The notes: generated by a model not told the origin, from the sequence alone. DNA of 64,000 nt from Microdochium bolleyi (GCA_001566295.1 KQ964246.1:1240001-1304000), one strand, 5' to 3'. Counted from the stretch's first letter, positions 32,587-43,940 are shown. Numbers and translations are program-made.

Positions 32587-35500
32587 ATGGCGGCGCCGTC
32601 ACGCTCCCCCGATCCCTCGCGCAGGAGGCGCCGCAGGAGAAGACAGGACAAGTCGGCCATCTCGGCGCGTCTAGTCCTGGATGGCCATGTCAAAGGCGAT
32701 GTCGGAATCCTCTCGGATGATCTGTTCGCGGATCTGTTCCCTCATCTGCGCGAAGGTATGTTGAAGAGCCTGCCTAACTCCTCAGCAACACAGCCCCCAA
32801 CTAAACGATCGATTGCCCGTTCCAGACGAAGCGGCCGATTCCGGCAACACAGACATCTCCGACGTCTACCACATCGCCATTGCGCCGTGGACGCCGACGT
32901 CAAGCCCACAGCACTCCAACTGGACCATTGTCCCCATAGTCAAGTCCTCGGCCTTGGCGCACTCGACCGTCCAGTTCTCGCCGTCCTCTCTGGCGCTCCA
33001 GAGCTTCGCGACAACCCTCCAGCGCATCGCGCCCTCGAAACTGTCCAGCCACAGCCGCAGTGGAATCGAGGTCTACGTCCTTGATGTGACTGCCCTGGCC
33101 CTCGACACGGTCTTTGTCAGCCTGGAGAGCGACCTCGTCAAGCGCCTGGAGAATGGGGAGGGCACTTTCTTCAGCGAGCATCCTCCCAAGGGTCTTGATG
33201 TTGTCGCGTCCGACAGCCCTGCAGACCGGCTGGCTGCGGCGCTGCGCGTATCTCTCAGCACTCTGAAGGTCGTACACAACGGTGACATGTTCCCGTTGCC
33301 GTTGGCACCGCACTCCGTCACCCACGCGCCTCCGACTCCAGGCGTCGTCACGCTCTGTGAACCAGTCGCCCAAGGTGTGCTAACTCCAACAACCAAAATT
33401 GTGTTGACGAAGGGAGGCACCCAGACGAAGAAAGATCGGGCAGTGCGTGCACTGCGGAACGGTGTGCGACAGGATGACGAAGACACTGCAAACGACCAAT
33501 TCTACTCAGCTGCCGAAGAACGGTCCAGAACCGATGCACCCACCGACACCGGCGACGATGCGACCGAGACGGAGACAGAAGTGTCAGATCTTGAGCAGGA
33601 GGATGACCTGTCAGACGACTCGCTCGATGACATGATCTCCCTGCAGGTCCCTGCGTTGCCGGTCACCAACGTGAGCGGTCTCTCCACCATGCAGCCAGGC
33701 ACCCCGATGACGATCGGCCGTGGGAGGAAGACCAATGGAATTGCCACACCAGGGTCGGTGTTCTCAAGCTTCACCGCAACGACGGCTAGGGCGGACCGAC
33801 CCAAGGGACGTCTGTTCAAAGCTCAAGGACTCATGACTCCCATCCCCGGAGACCTGCTGCATCCCAAGCCGACCGGCGCCGATGACGAGGAGGCTCGTAT
33901 ATATGTCGACATCAATTCTCTGACACGCATAGGATGCTTCTCCGGCGATTGGGTTCGCGTTGAAGCAGCTGAGGAGCCCCCGGCTAATGGCAGCGGCTTG
34001 TTCGGACTTGGGAGCTTCATCCACTCGGACGCCGAAGAGTCTGTGAGTCGACCTGCCAAAGTTTATGGCCTGCCAGAGGGGTATTCCCAGCGGATGGTTA
34101 CAAGAATACCCAGTGGGAGGCACGACAATTCTGCTCGCAGGCCCTCTTTCTTCGAGTCACAAATCCAAAAGCCATCTGGTCCCACAGCATACATGTCGCC
34201 CCTACTTATTGCTAATTTGGAAAACACGCCATATGTGCGGCTCGCCCCCTTGAAGAGGCTCGCCTATCCTCGACCGGGGCAAGCGAAGATCACAGGCGCG
34301 TCCCATCCACCGTATGCTCGGGAGGTCACAATCGAACAGATTCGCACCCCCTTATCATCAGAGAAGGCATTGCAGACGGCGATTCTTGGTGGTTTGAAGA
34401 GCCACTTCGCCAAAAGCATACGTGTGGTGAAGACGGACGACATTGTCGCCGTCCCCATAGACACGCAGCTTGGGCGCACCATACAAGACACCTCAGCCTC
34501 CAACAACGGCCTTGACGTGGATGACATTATCGCGCTTGAGGCTTCCAGTCGCGCCCAGTCAGGCAATAAGACGAGACCGGACGGCGTCGCGTGGTTCCGG
34601 ATATCTCACATTACTCGGCAACGCTCGGAGACAACCGACGATGCGGACGAGGAAGAGGATGTCTGGGGAGGCGTGGCATGTGTTGACACCAGCACTACCC
34701 AGATCGCGCAGTCTGGTAGCGGCACCAGCACCCTGCCAGGTACGAAAGATAGCAGTTGGCCATGTTACCTCGGTATAGAGGAGGCTCCTCAGCCTGGCCA
34801 GAATGCCCTCACCCCGGCCGTTCAGCAACCCGCACGAAGCTTTGTATCGCCGTTGCGGCGGCGCCTCCGTGAGCTGATGGCTGCTGCAACCAGCCAGAGA
34901 GCAATTCACCTCAAGATGCCTCCGGTGGCGATCCTGCTTGTTTCGACACAAAGAAACATTGGAAAGGCGACGGCTGCGACCCTGGCTTGCTCAGACATTG
35001 GTCTGCACACTTTCTCCATTGATGCCTATGACATTGTGAATGAAAGTGGCGCCGGCGGAAGTGATGTCAAGACTGAGGGCTTCCTCAAGGCTCGAGCGGA
35101 CCGTGCAATGAGCTGCGGATCTGACTGCTGCGCTCTGCTAATTAGACATCTCGAGGCATTGACTGCGGATCGCATGGTCACGGCGATGAAGGAGGTCTTG
35201 GCGGATGCCAGAGTTCTCATTGCAACGACAACTGAGGTCGACAAAGTGCCGGACGGCGTGCGGGGCCTGTTCACACATGAGCTGGAAATGAGCGCCCCAG
35301 ATGAGGGCGAGCGCGAGGGCATCTTGCGTAGCATAATCGAGAGCCGCGGCGTGTCCCTCGCGCCAGAGGTCGAGCTAAGCGGTGTTGCGATCAAGACTGC
35401 CGCTCTTGTTGCTGGCGATCTGGTTGACGTCGTAGAGCGAGCTGTGCTAGCACGTGAGGCGAGACTCGAGAAGCTTTCGCAGAAGTCTTCAAAGGATGGC

Positions 35501-36915
35501 ACGGCTGTCACTGTTCGCGACATTCACGTTGCGGGTGGCTCGGCTGCGCGTTCCTTGATCAAGAGTGACTTCGAGCTCGCGGTCGATGCCGCTCGAAAGA
35601 ACTTTGCAGACTCGATTGGCGCGCCAAAGATTCCAAATGTCACCTGGGACGATGTTGGCGGTCTGAACAACGTCAAGGATGCTGTCCAAGAAACCATCCA
35701 GCTTCCCCTGGAGAGACCGGAGCTGTTCGCCAAGGGCATGAAGAAGCGCTCTGGCATCCTGTTCTACGGCCCTCCTGGCACTGGTAAAACGCTGCTGGCC
35801 AAGGCCATCGCCACAGAGTACAGTCTCAACTTCTTCAGCGTCAAGGGTCCTGAGCTGCTCAACATGTACATTGGTGAGTCCGAAGCCAATGTGCGACGAG
35901 TCTTCCAGCGCGCGAGAGACGCGAGGCCATGTGTTGTGTTCTTTGACGAACTCGACTCCGTCGCGCCCAAGAGAGGCAACCAGGGCGACAGTGGCGGTGT
36001 CATGGACCGTATCGTGTCGCAGCTGCTGGCTGAGCTCGACGGCATGTCTGGCGGAGACGATGGCGGCGGTGGTGTCTTCGTCATCGGTGCAACAAACAGG
36101 CCCGATCTGCTTGACCAGGCCCTGCTTCGTCCGGGCCGTTTCGACAAGATGCTCTACCTGGGTGTCTCGGACACTCACGACAAACAGCTGAAGATCATGG
36201 AAGCTTTGACACGGAAGTAAGTATGCTTAGGCCCCGAACACTTGACTGTTGGAGTGACTAACGTTATCATTGTAGATTCACCCTCCACCCCCAGCTCCAG
36301 CTTTCTACTGTCGCAGAGCAGCTTCCATTCACGTACACTGGTGCCGATTTCTACGCCCTCTGCAGTGATGCCATGCTCAAGGCTGTTACTCGGCAGGCTG
36401 CCTCTGTCGATAACAAGATTCGCGCTCTGAATGCGGACCCCTCTGCGTCGTCCGGTCGGCAAAACCCAATTTCAACGGCCAACTTTTTCGACCACTACGC
36501 CACTGCCGAGGACATTGCCGTCATGGTCACTGAGCAGGACTTCCTCGAGGCGCACAAGGAGCTCATCCCGTCAGTCAGCGCGGGCGAGCTGCAGCACTAC
36601 GAGACGGTGCGGGCCACATTTGAGGGTACAAAGGACAAGAAGCAAGCACCACAGCAGACGAATGGCCATGCTGCTGCAGGGGCACCGCAGCAGCCGCAAC
36701 AACTGGCAATGCGTCCCGCGTCAAGGGGCAAGTCCAAGGGCAAGGGCAAAGGAAAGGCTGTCGCCACGGCGAGCGACGAGGAGGAGGATGATGGTGACGA
36801 CCGGTTCGCCAGCTATGGTGGCGGCGGACCTGATGGTATCAACGGAAAAGGGAAAGGAAAAGCTGTGGCCAAGTTCCAGGATGGAACGGCCAGCGATGAC
36901 GAGGGGCTGTACTAG
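32587..36915 (+). CDS. PEX6: Peroxisomal biogenesis AAA ATPase PEX6
   Basis: Type II AAA+ ATPase that, with Pex1, extracts ubiquitinated PTS receptor Pex5 from the peroxisomal membrane. Three exons, 32587-32755, 32826-36216 and 36276-36915, give 1399 aa, similar to other filamentous-fungal PEX6. The Arg-rich start is followed by SAISARLVLDGHVKGDVGIL and HIAIAPWTP. The D1 ATPase region (about 740-950) is degenerate, with no proper Walker A at LLVSTQRNIGKATAA. The D2 ATPase is canonical: VTWDDVGGLNNVKDAV, Walker A GPPGTGKT (Lys about 1044), Walker B VVFFDELDS, then GATNRPDLLDQALLRPGRFD with both Arg fingers. The tail carries two KGKGKA-type basic runs and acidic stretches, ending ASDDEGLY. Introns are 70 and 59 nt. 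Confidence 0.97.
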
Positions 36916-37293
36916 AAAGGAATGGGGAGCATTCTGGTATCATTCACGAGGCCATTTTGGCATATACATATCCGTGCATCATAGAAATCGAACCTCGACG
37001 ATTGCATCTGGTGCGATGTACTTGTCCTCCTCGAGACTGTGACGCGTACGCAAATGAGGAGGATGTTTAGTAGTCTCGAAGTGGACAGATGCGAGCTGGT
37101 TCGGTGCCAGATACATATGCTCGATACTGGGTCTTTGGGCTTCTCACAGCCGGCGATATACCCTCAGACGATCCAGACCTGGTAGAGGCAGGGCAGGGCG
37201 GGTGTTTCTCGTTCCCAGCCAGCATCAAAACGCAGATGCGTGCAGGAGTGATTAGAATATCCAATAGTACACGCCACCTTCAACCAATCACAC
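36916..37293. other. Intergenic: PEX6 3' flank and tRNA upstream region
   Basis: PEX6 3' untranslated region and the 5' flank of a tRNA gene. Nothing else is recognised. Confidence 0.5.
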
Positions 37294-37404
37294 GGGCTTG
37301 TGGTTTAGTGGTATAATACTCCCTTAGCACCAGCGAGCTGGTTCGCCAGTCTCTGCCTCGACGCCGTATGGGAGTGGTCCGGGGTTCGATTCCCCGCGAG
37401 TCCA
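37294..37404 (+). tRNA. tRNA-Ala(AGC) with an intron
   Basis: The acceptor arm GGGCTTG (37294-37300) pairs with CGAGTCC (37397-37403) and includes the G3:U70 wobble pair that identifies alanine tRNAs; A37404 is the discriminator. The D arm contains GTTTAGTGGTATAAT. The anticodon stem is CTCCC/GGGAG with loop TTAGCAT, anticodon AGC at 37326-37328. The T arm is CGGGG-TTCGATT-CCCCG. A 39-nt intron (37330-37368) sits at the canonical place, between positions 37 and 38. The spliced length is 72 nt before CCA addition. Confidence 0.93.
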
Positions 37405-38127
37405 TCGCAAAGGAGGTTAGATTCCTCCATTGTACCCATCTTTTGCCAGATAGATCTCTTTTTGGGGGGTCCAGCTGGGTGCCATCGTGGTCGTGTCGGC
37501 GTGTTGGGACTTGGGGTTCGTCCCTTTTTTTGTTCCCTGTGTGCTGTGTGCAAAGATGTGCAAGCCTCGCCGGGAGACCATTTTGGCTGGATGGGAAGCT
37601 TCTGCGATGTTGCTGGGCGCGAGAACAACTGATAGATAGATGCCTTGTACTCGAGATCAAGCTGCAGGTGGTGGTTTCAAATACTCAAAGGGACGATTTG
37701 CACATGTGCACCATCCGTTCCGTTCCCAGGAGGTCGTTGATATAGTCGAGATACGCCCGGCTGCTCGGTTTTGAAGACCTGGCAGAGCGGGCAGAGTCGA
37801 GTGTCTTTCCTATCATCAGTACGTTGCGACTCCGGCTGAATCAAGGTGCTGACACCGGCGACACCGAGACAACACCGAGTTTGGACTGAGTACGGGGCCC
37901 CAAAGGAGTCACGTCGGAGTGTGTCTCCCCACAATGAATACGAAGGTGAGCAAACACCTCTTCACCATCACGACGAGCACTAGGTCCAGAATCAACGTCT
38001 GCAAATGCAGCCTCGCAAGACACACACATCTCGCTTCGCTTACAAAATGTACATCGCTTTGCATTGAGACCATGACAGAAATCAAAATACCGCCTGCTTT
38101 ACTTTCTCTCTATCCTCGGCTCGGCGT
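37405..38127. other. Intergenic: tRNA trailer and 3' flank of the SH3BGR-like gene
   Basis: Besides the T runs, I see no gene here. Open frames that enter the downstream gene from this side are antisense shadows of its acidic tail. Confidence 0.45.
37441..37463 (+). terminator. RNA polymerase III terminator candidates for tRNA-Ala
   Basis: TTTT at 37441-37444 and TTTTT at 37459-37463 lie 36 and 54 nt downstream of the tRNA end. The T5 run is the more convincing Pol III terminator. Confidence 0.5.
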
Positions 38128-39679
38128 CTACGACTTCGCAGCCGTGGCTGTTGCCGTCGGCGTAGACGTCTTCTTCGCCGCTGCCGCTGCCGTTTTCGTC
38201 TTGTCGTCCTCCTCGTCCTCATCATCATCGTCGTCGTCGTCCGAATCTTCGTCAGAGTCCTCATCGCTGTCATCTTCGTCTGAATCATCGTCCTCGTCGT
38301 CCTCGTCGTCTTCTTCCTCGGCCTTCTTCTTGGTGTCCGGTGTCTTGCTGACTTCCTTTTTGGCCTCCTCTTTCTTGGGCTCTTCTTTCTTGACCTCCAC
38401 CTTCTTCGGCTCTTCTTTCTTCGCCTCCACTTTCTTGGGCTCTTCCTTCTTGGGCTCTTCCTTCTTGGGCTCTTCCTTCTTGACATCCTTCTTGACTCCT
38501 TCCGCCTCTTCATCGCTATCATCCTCATCCTCGTCACTGTCTTCCTCATCCTCGTCGTCGTCGTCGTCGTCGTCGTCATCATCATCATCGTCTTCTTCTT
38601 CCGAGCTCTCCTCCTCGTCGCTCTCTGCCTTCTTGGCTCCAGCGGCAGGGGTAGCTTTCGTCGAGGCTGTTCCAGCAGTAGCAGCAGCTCCAGCCAGAGA
38701 TGTCGCACCCGCCGCCCACTTTCCAGACGTGGGACTCTGCAGGGCCTGAGCTGCCGAGGAGTCCACTGCGCCAGTCCCAGACTTCCACGCTCCGGATGTC
38801 GGGCTCTGAAGACCAGCGGCAGCGGCCGTTGCGTCTCCCTTGGCAGCAGTTGCAGCACCAGGCTTCTTCTCGTCTGATGATATCTTGAGGTTGCTGACGC
38901 CCTTTGTCGCGGCGGCCACGGGGGTCACAGCCTTCTTCGCGGCGGGCTCGTCCTTCTTGTCAGCCGCCGTCTTCGCTGCAGCTGTAGGCTTGGCGGCGCT
39001 CGCGCTCTCCGTAGCAGTCTTCCTCGCCGTGCCCGTGCTCGTTGTCGTCACCACGATGGGCTCCTTCTTGAGCTGCTTGGCCTTCTGCGCCGCCTCCTCG
39101 GCGAGTCCGCGCATGGGGCCTGCGGCGGCAGCGGCGGCAGCGGGTTTCTGGTTCTCAGTTTTGCTGCCGGCAGCGGCAGGGACGCTCTTGGTCACGGGCT
39201 TGGCCACGGGCTTCTTGGTCATCCGCGGGACCATGGCGGCCGCCTGCTCCTTTGTCGGGATCGTGAACTCGTCATGGTAGATCTTGACGTGCTGCTTGAG
39301 CTCGCCGTACTCGTTCCACTCTTCTATCTCGACCAGGTCCTGGTGTCCAGTACAGCATGTGAGCCCCTGATCCCTGTATCCGCCCATTCAAGCCTGGGAG
39401 GGGGAGCAAAATACTTACACCGACGGGGAACCCCTCCTGGAAGAGCGCGGGGAGCTTGCGGACGCGGCCCGAGGGATCCTTGCCGGCGCGGCGGCCCCAG
39501 AGCTGGCGCGCCCGCGGGTCGACGGCTATATCGAGGGCCTTGAAGGGGACCCTGTTGGCCCGGAGGATGGTCTCGAGGCGGGAGGTGGCCGTGACGATGT
39601 GTGCGGAGCCGGCTGTGAGGGAGGTGAAGATGTACAGGGCCGGGTCGTCCATGAGATCGGCTGGTACGGTGGCCGCCAT
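38128..39679 (-). CDS. SH3BGR-like thioredoxin-fold protein with long Lys/Glu/Asp tail
   Basis: Two exons, 39679-39419 and 39339-38128, give 490 aa; the intron is 79 nt. Residues 1 to about 110 form a glutaredoxin-like fold of the SH3-binding-glutamic-acid-rich (SH3BGR) type: LYIFTSLTAGSAHIVTATSR, the cis-Pro strand KLPALFQEGFPVG, then DLVEIEEWNEYGELKQHV. The redox CxxC is absent (SLTAG at the corresponding loop), so thiol chemistry is not expected. The remaining about 380 residues are disordered. First come Ala/Lys/Thr-rich blocks, including a duplicated LQSPTSG(A/K)WKSG-like unit. A long Asp/Glu run follows, then tandem KKEEPKK units (about ten), then a second Asp/Glu/Ser run. Function is unknown. 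The conserved fold plus intron position support a real gene. Confidence 0.85.
38329..38490 (-). repeat. Tandem KKEEPKK-type coding repeat
   Basis: Roughly ten imperfect copies of a 15-24-nt unit encoding KKEEPKK or KKVEAKKEE, inside the SH3BGR-like gene, flanked on both sides by GAC/GAT/GAG-rich runs that encode poly-acidic stretches (about 38200-38310 and 38500-38620). Such arrays often vary in length between strains. Confidence 0.75.
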
Positions 39680-39864
39680 GGTGGTGGAGGGGATTGCGAC
39701 TCGTGGCCAGGGACGGATCGGGCTCGTGCGAGGGGCTCGCTGTCGTCGAGGTCGGGCGGGGGGGGGTCGATCAGACCTTGCTGGGGTCTGTAATAGAGCG
39801 TGGTGAGGCGGTGATTAGTGCTATGCTGCCGGCAGCCTGAGTGGGAGTGGGAGTGGTCGGGTGT

Positions 39865-39930
39865 TGCTGTTGCTGCTGCTGCTGCTGTTGCTGTCGCCGT
39901 TGATGCTGTCGTGGCGTGTTGCTGCTGGCG
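39865..39930 (+). repeat. GCT/TGC trinucleotide microsatellite
   Basis: Imperfect run of TGT/TGC/GCT triplets (GTTGCTGTTGCTGCTGCTGC and onward) about 200-250 bp upstream of the SH3BGR-like start codon. Confidence 0.75.
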
Positions 39931-42900
39931 GCCCAACGGTGTCTCACACACACAGGGGCCCCTTCCCCACCTGGACGAGGCGTGCTCCCCCGCAGCAGCT
40001 GGCATGTGAGGGAGGGGGCCAGCTCCCTGGAGGTTAGTGCTGCTGCATCCTCCAAGAACCTTGTGCGGAAGACTTCCCTGCAGCGCTAGAAGCACTCGAG
40101 GTCGAGCTCGGCCATGACAAGCTCCTTCTCTCGACGATCCTGTGTCCCAACAAGCCATGCCCGGCACTGCAGCCAAGAGCACTGCGTTTCTCCGTCCCGA
40201 GCCCTCCTGCCGCATCCCCTGCCCGCTCCCGCCTTGATCTCATCTACCAGACACCCACCCGGTCCTCCGTATAATCTCAGGGGCTCAACAACGACGGCCG
40301 CGTCATCGGCATGCCGCAGACACAGAGGCCGAGTCATTGACCACGCACGAGACCGACGACGAGACTCGACGTTCCGCCAAGGATGAACCTGAGTGACTCG
40401 CAGGCTGAGGCCCCTGATTGGTAGAGGGATCCCCGAGGTCGCGTCCTCAAGGGCCCAGGGGACGAATCCCGGTTGCCGGTGACGCAGTTTCGGAAAGTGC
40501 ATATGCCCGTGGTGCAGGAGTCCCAGGGCCATGGGGCGCCCTGTCTGGACGTGCCGCCGGCACTGCACGCGTGTGGCTCTAGGATGTCACCTCGATCGCA
40601 TCTGAGTTTGCCTGCGCCGCCTATCGACGATGCGCAGCCCTATGTGTTTCCGGAGGCCTCGACCATCGTCCACCGCCGCTTTACCCGTCGAACTCAAGCA
40701 AAGGGATGCCCAACCAGGATCCTTGCAGGCCTGCAGCGTCTCGACGCCCCGGCGGAGGTTTCTTGCGCGCGAGACGCAGCAGCAGGGCCACGCAATCTGG
40801 GATCGGGATCGCCATGCATCATCGATCACATTGTTCGGGGAGGGCAGATGTGATGGAGAGGCCGGGAATCGCGGAATCTGATAAGCCGAGCCGTCGGTTC
40901 ACGCAGCTTCGCCAGGGGCCCCATGCCAGTCCCCAGGCATGTTGCTCCCTCCATCTGCGCATCCATGACTCTAAATTACCATCCACAACTCTGTTCTGCG
41001 CTGTTGTGCGCAAAGAGGTCGGAACCTTGTACACGATGTTCTGCAGTAATGAGCCCATTGTACGGAGGTGCCTTGCCAAAGAGTTCGCCCAGGGTCTTGG
41101 CGTTTCCCAGCCATTAGCTGGTACCTGACACAGTTTGCCGATGTACTTTGCCAACTACATCCACCAGAGTTTTGCTTTTGTAGCAGCACAATGTCCATTC
41201 CATGCAGGGGGCTTGAGCTTGGTGTTACCTTAGGTAGGTAGATGCGAGTTACGGGTGAGTGACTTGGCGCGAGCGACTGCCAGCCGCCCGGCAGGACGAG
41301 CTAGGCGAACTCTTTTGCAAGACATCTCCGGACCAATCGGTTGTCTCACCCACGGAGTCAAGCGGGAAGCTAGAGTTGTGGCGTGCAGTCTTTCCAGCTA
41401 GCGACCCCCCATCATCGCCGGGGACGAACCTCCACGCATGGACCAGCGGCGGCCATGGCTGCTGGACGTGCAATGTGCATGGTGCAGAGTGCATGGGAGG
41501 GTGCATCCGGGTCGACAGCCGGCGCATGTCAGCCACATGCGGAACACCCACGGTCGTATCCGTAAACCTTAAAATGACAGGCTCCGAAGTCTCCGGAATC
41601 AATTGGCGGCATCAACATCCCAGCATCCCGGCATCGAGGCATCGACTGCCCACGCTCGATCTTGGCGTCCGGTGTCGTCCTTGTCTCACAAAGGCAGGCT
41701 CACGCGATGACATCGGGACCGCGTCTGTGTAGCCTCTGTCAAGGCAGGATTGACAAGGAGGCAGGCGTAGCTAAGGCAGGAGGGCAACAAGATGTCTTCA
41801 GAGCCCAACGTACATTACACGTTAGGTACTCCTTGGTACCAGACGGTAATGGTCACTCTGCCGTCGAACAACATGACCAGGTTGTCGAGACTGGTCTCCT
41901 ATTTTATCCCGATGCGGATCCAATGGTTAATGATAGCCTGCCTGATCGAGGGGCGTCGAACCGACCTCGCCGACCAGATCGTAGCCTTTGCGATCCAGGA
42001 TTGACGCCACTTCCGTGACAAGACCAATCAATCGGCGAGGGGCGAAGCGCTCTAGGCGCGAAGAATTTAGAAACCGCTCGCATCACGCGCTCTTGCTGAT
42101 GTGCCAACATCCTGGTCCCGGCCATGACTTTCAGGCAATGACTCAGTATCCGTGTCGATATTGGCATCGTCTGCACAAGACTCCGTTGCGACATACCGCT
42201 GGTGAACGATAAGAAGTGTCCCTGTGCGGTTGTTGGCACTGATACTCGGCAGAACTATTCTAGGTCGTCCGTCCAGCCATCCGGGCAGGCCTGGTTCCTT
42301 CCGGCGTCTATAGGCTTTAGTGCCTCAATTCAGAGTGGTGAGACACAGCTACTTTTGTAGTCCCGTATGGGGCAAGGCGGCTGGTCTGGCGATGCGTATC
42401 TTTGCCAGTGTGCTGTAAAATTTGTGTCAGGGCCGCACCCCAGCAACGTGTGTGGTGTCCCGACTGATGGCCCTGGCCGGGGCAGGGGCGTTGCGAGGCT
42501 GTTGCTGGCGAAGTGTAGTTGCGGAGCTTTTTCAGAGTTGTCTTGCAGGCTTATCCCAGCTCTCCCTTGCAGTCCGAGCCGCTGGGCTCGTGCCAGCCCG
42601 TCGGAATTAGTTGAGTGGTGACAGGGCCGGGTCATCAGAACTACCAGGCCGACAGGGGTGTTAGGTTTGAGGTCTCAATGCCCTGTACCTTTGTGCGTTT
42701 CTCAATGCCGGAAGACTTCCGGCTGTCAGCGCTCCGGCAAGTGACCCATGGTTGGGAGCTGCTAGACCAGTTGGGACAACACAGATGGGACTTTTGTCAA
42801 GTCATTGGTGATAACAGAACAATCTGTGTACCTCGTCAGATCGGCCAAGAGGGAGGAAGATCGTATTCTGGACTATGTCTTCTCCGAAGCGATCCACAGA

Positions 42901-43254
42901 AATGGATCGACATACTGCGTGGAAGCACTGTCAGTGAACTGGCAAAGGGTGGTTGAGAACACTCTCGCAGTGGGTAAGGCGGCATGCCACGGACATTGGG
43001 AGCCTAGAACTACCGTCAAGAGAGGCGTCGTGCTTCAGAAGGGGTTTGTGTTGCGAAGTCACATCCTGGGGTACCCTGTCGGTCTTTGGCCCCCTTCTTC
43101 TTGTGGGAGAAATCCTCGTGCGTTTCCGGCTGACTGTTGAGCGAGGGACCCTTGACTTGTCAGTCTCGAGTTCGAGTCTGGTTGAGGAGTATGAAAAAAG
43201 TGGTGTAAGCCGTAGATTGAGGCCAGGTTGAGTTGACGAACGGGTGTTCTGCGT

Positions 43255-43260
43255 TATAAA
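43255..43260 (+). promoter_or_regulatory. TATA box (TATAAA) upstream of the small ORF
   Basis: GCGTTATAAAAGG is followed by a T/C-rich stretch (CATTTTTTGTTCTATTCC) and an A/C-rich leader, a normal RNA polymerase II promoter layout about 320 bp before the ATG at 43575. Confidence 0.5.
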
Positions 43261-43574
43261 AGGTGGCTGGTTTCCGCAAAACTGTGAGAGAACGATTCCC
43301 TGTTCGGTCGTTCATCATTTTTTGTTCTATTCCTGAGCCTTCAACAATCCCTCGCTCGACCATCTAGGGCATATGCCCTTAACAGCTGTTAGTCAAGCCT
43401 GACACACAAGAGCGACCTTGTCCACTTCATCACAACAGTCTAAACCAACCACTAGACCGGTGGACAACTGCTGCTCTTTGGCACAACCAGCAAACCACTC
43501 GAAGACTCCGCCATTACATACCGAGAACGAGCCCAGCATTATTGTCTGAAACCTTGACGACGCACCAAAGATCC

Positions 43575-43940
43575 ATGGCATATTCAATGGCCTCTACCGG
43601 AGATGAGCGGGACGCGGATCAGAGACCACCCACGACCGAGGCCCCACCTGGCTCTGCTATATGGCAGGGAAGTCCTGCGAAGTACCACCCAGGAGAGCAT
43701 GAGGATGAGATCGGTCCCCGTGCCAGCTGCGTGGTAGTCCCAGAGTGCAGCTCGGCGTTTGCTCCGCACCCCCGAGCATGGCGTGAGGAGGTCAATCAGG
43801 CCGCGGTCATTATCAATGAGATGTCTCTGCAGCGGTGTAAGCACTGGACCCGTTCGGGTTGCGATTGTCAGAACTACGTGTTGCGGGGAGGCGAGCTGTG
43901 TACAGAGAAGTGCCAGAACAACAAGTGTGGTTACGATTGA
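43575..43940 (+). CDS. Small Cys-rich hypothetical protein
   Basis: Uninterrupted ORF of 121 aa from the ATG at 43575; the frame upstream has no other ATG. The first 70 residues are polar (ASTGDERDADQRPP) without a signal peptide. The C-terminal part is Cys-rich: CKHWTRSGCDCQNYV, then ELCTEKCQNNKCGYD. With two upstream Cys, eight cysteines fall in the last 75 residues, suggesting a metal-binding or disulfide-stabilised module. I recognise no family. In its favour is a promoter-like region with TATAAA at 43255; against it is the poor context at -3 of the ATG (T). Possibly a lineage-specific gene. Confidence 0.4.
   Translation: MAYSMASTGDERDADQRPPTTEAPPGSAIWQGSPAKYHPGEHEDEIGPRASCVVVPECSSAFAPHPRAWREEVNQAAVIINEMSLQRCKHWTRSGCDCQNYVLRGGELCTEKCQNNKCGYD

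Larger units (their letters stand above)
39680..43574. other. Long gene-poor stretch
   Basis: Nearly 3.9 kb without a supported coding gene. It contains a GCT-rich microsatellite near 39865-39930, short GGTAGGTAG-like runs near 41230 and, at the right end, a TATA-containing promoter region for the small ORF at 43575. Translations in all frames are Arg/Trp/Cys-rich and look random. I see no transposase, reverse transcriptase or terminal repeats. Confidence 0.45.

Noticed and set aside
31256..32720. Frames of 271-383 codons on both strands upstream of PEX6
   Set aside because: They overlap each other on opposite strands, have poor or no ATG starts and no domains; more likely promoter and leader sequence.
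37919..38858. Poly-Ser plus-strand frame and Arg/Lys/Met-rich minus-strand frame over the acidic tail
   Set aside because: Both are other-frame readings of the GAC/GAG/AAG repeats in the SH3BGR-like gene.
43160..43200. tRNA-like T-loop string GAGTTCGAGTC
   Set aside because: The flanking bases do not pair into a T stem and no acceptor or anticodon arm could be built.
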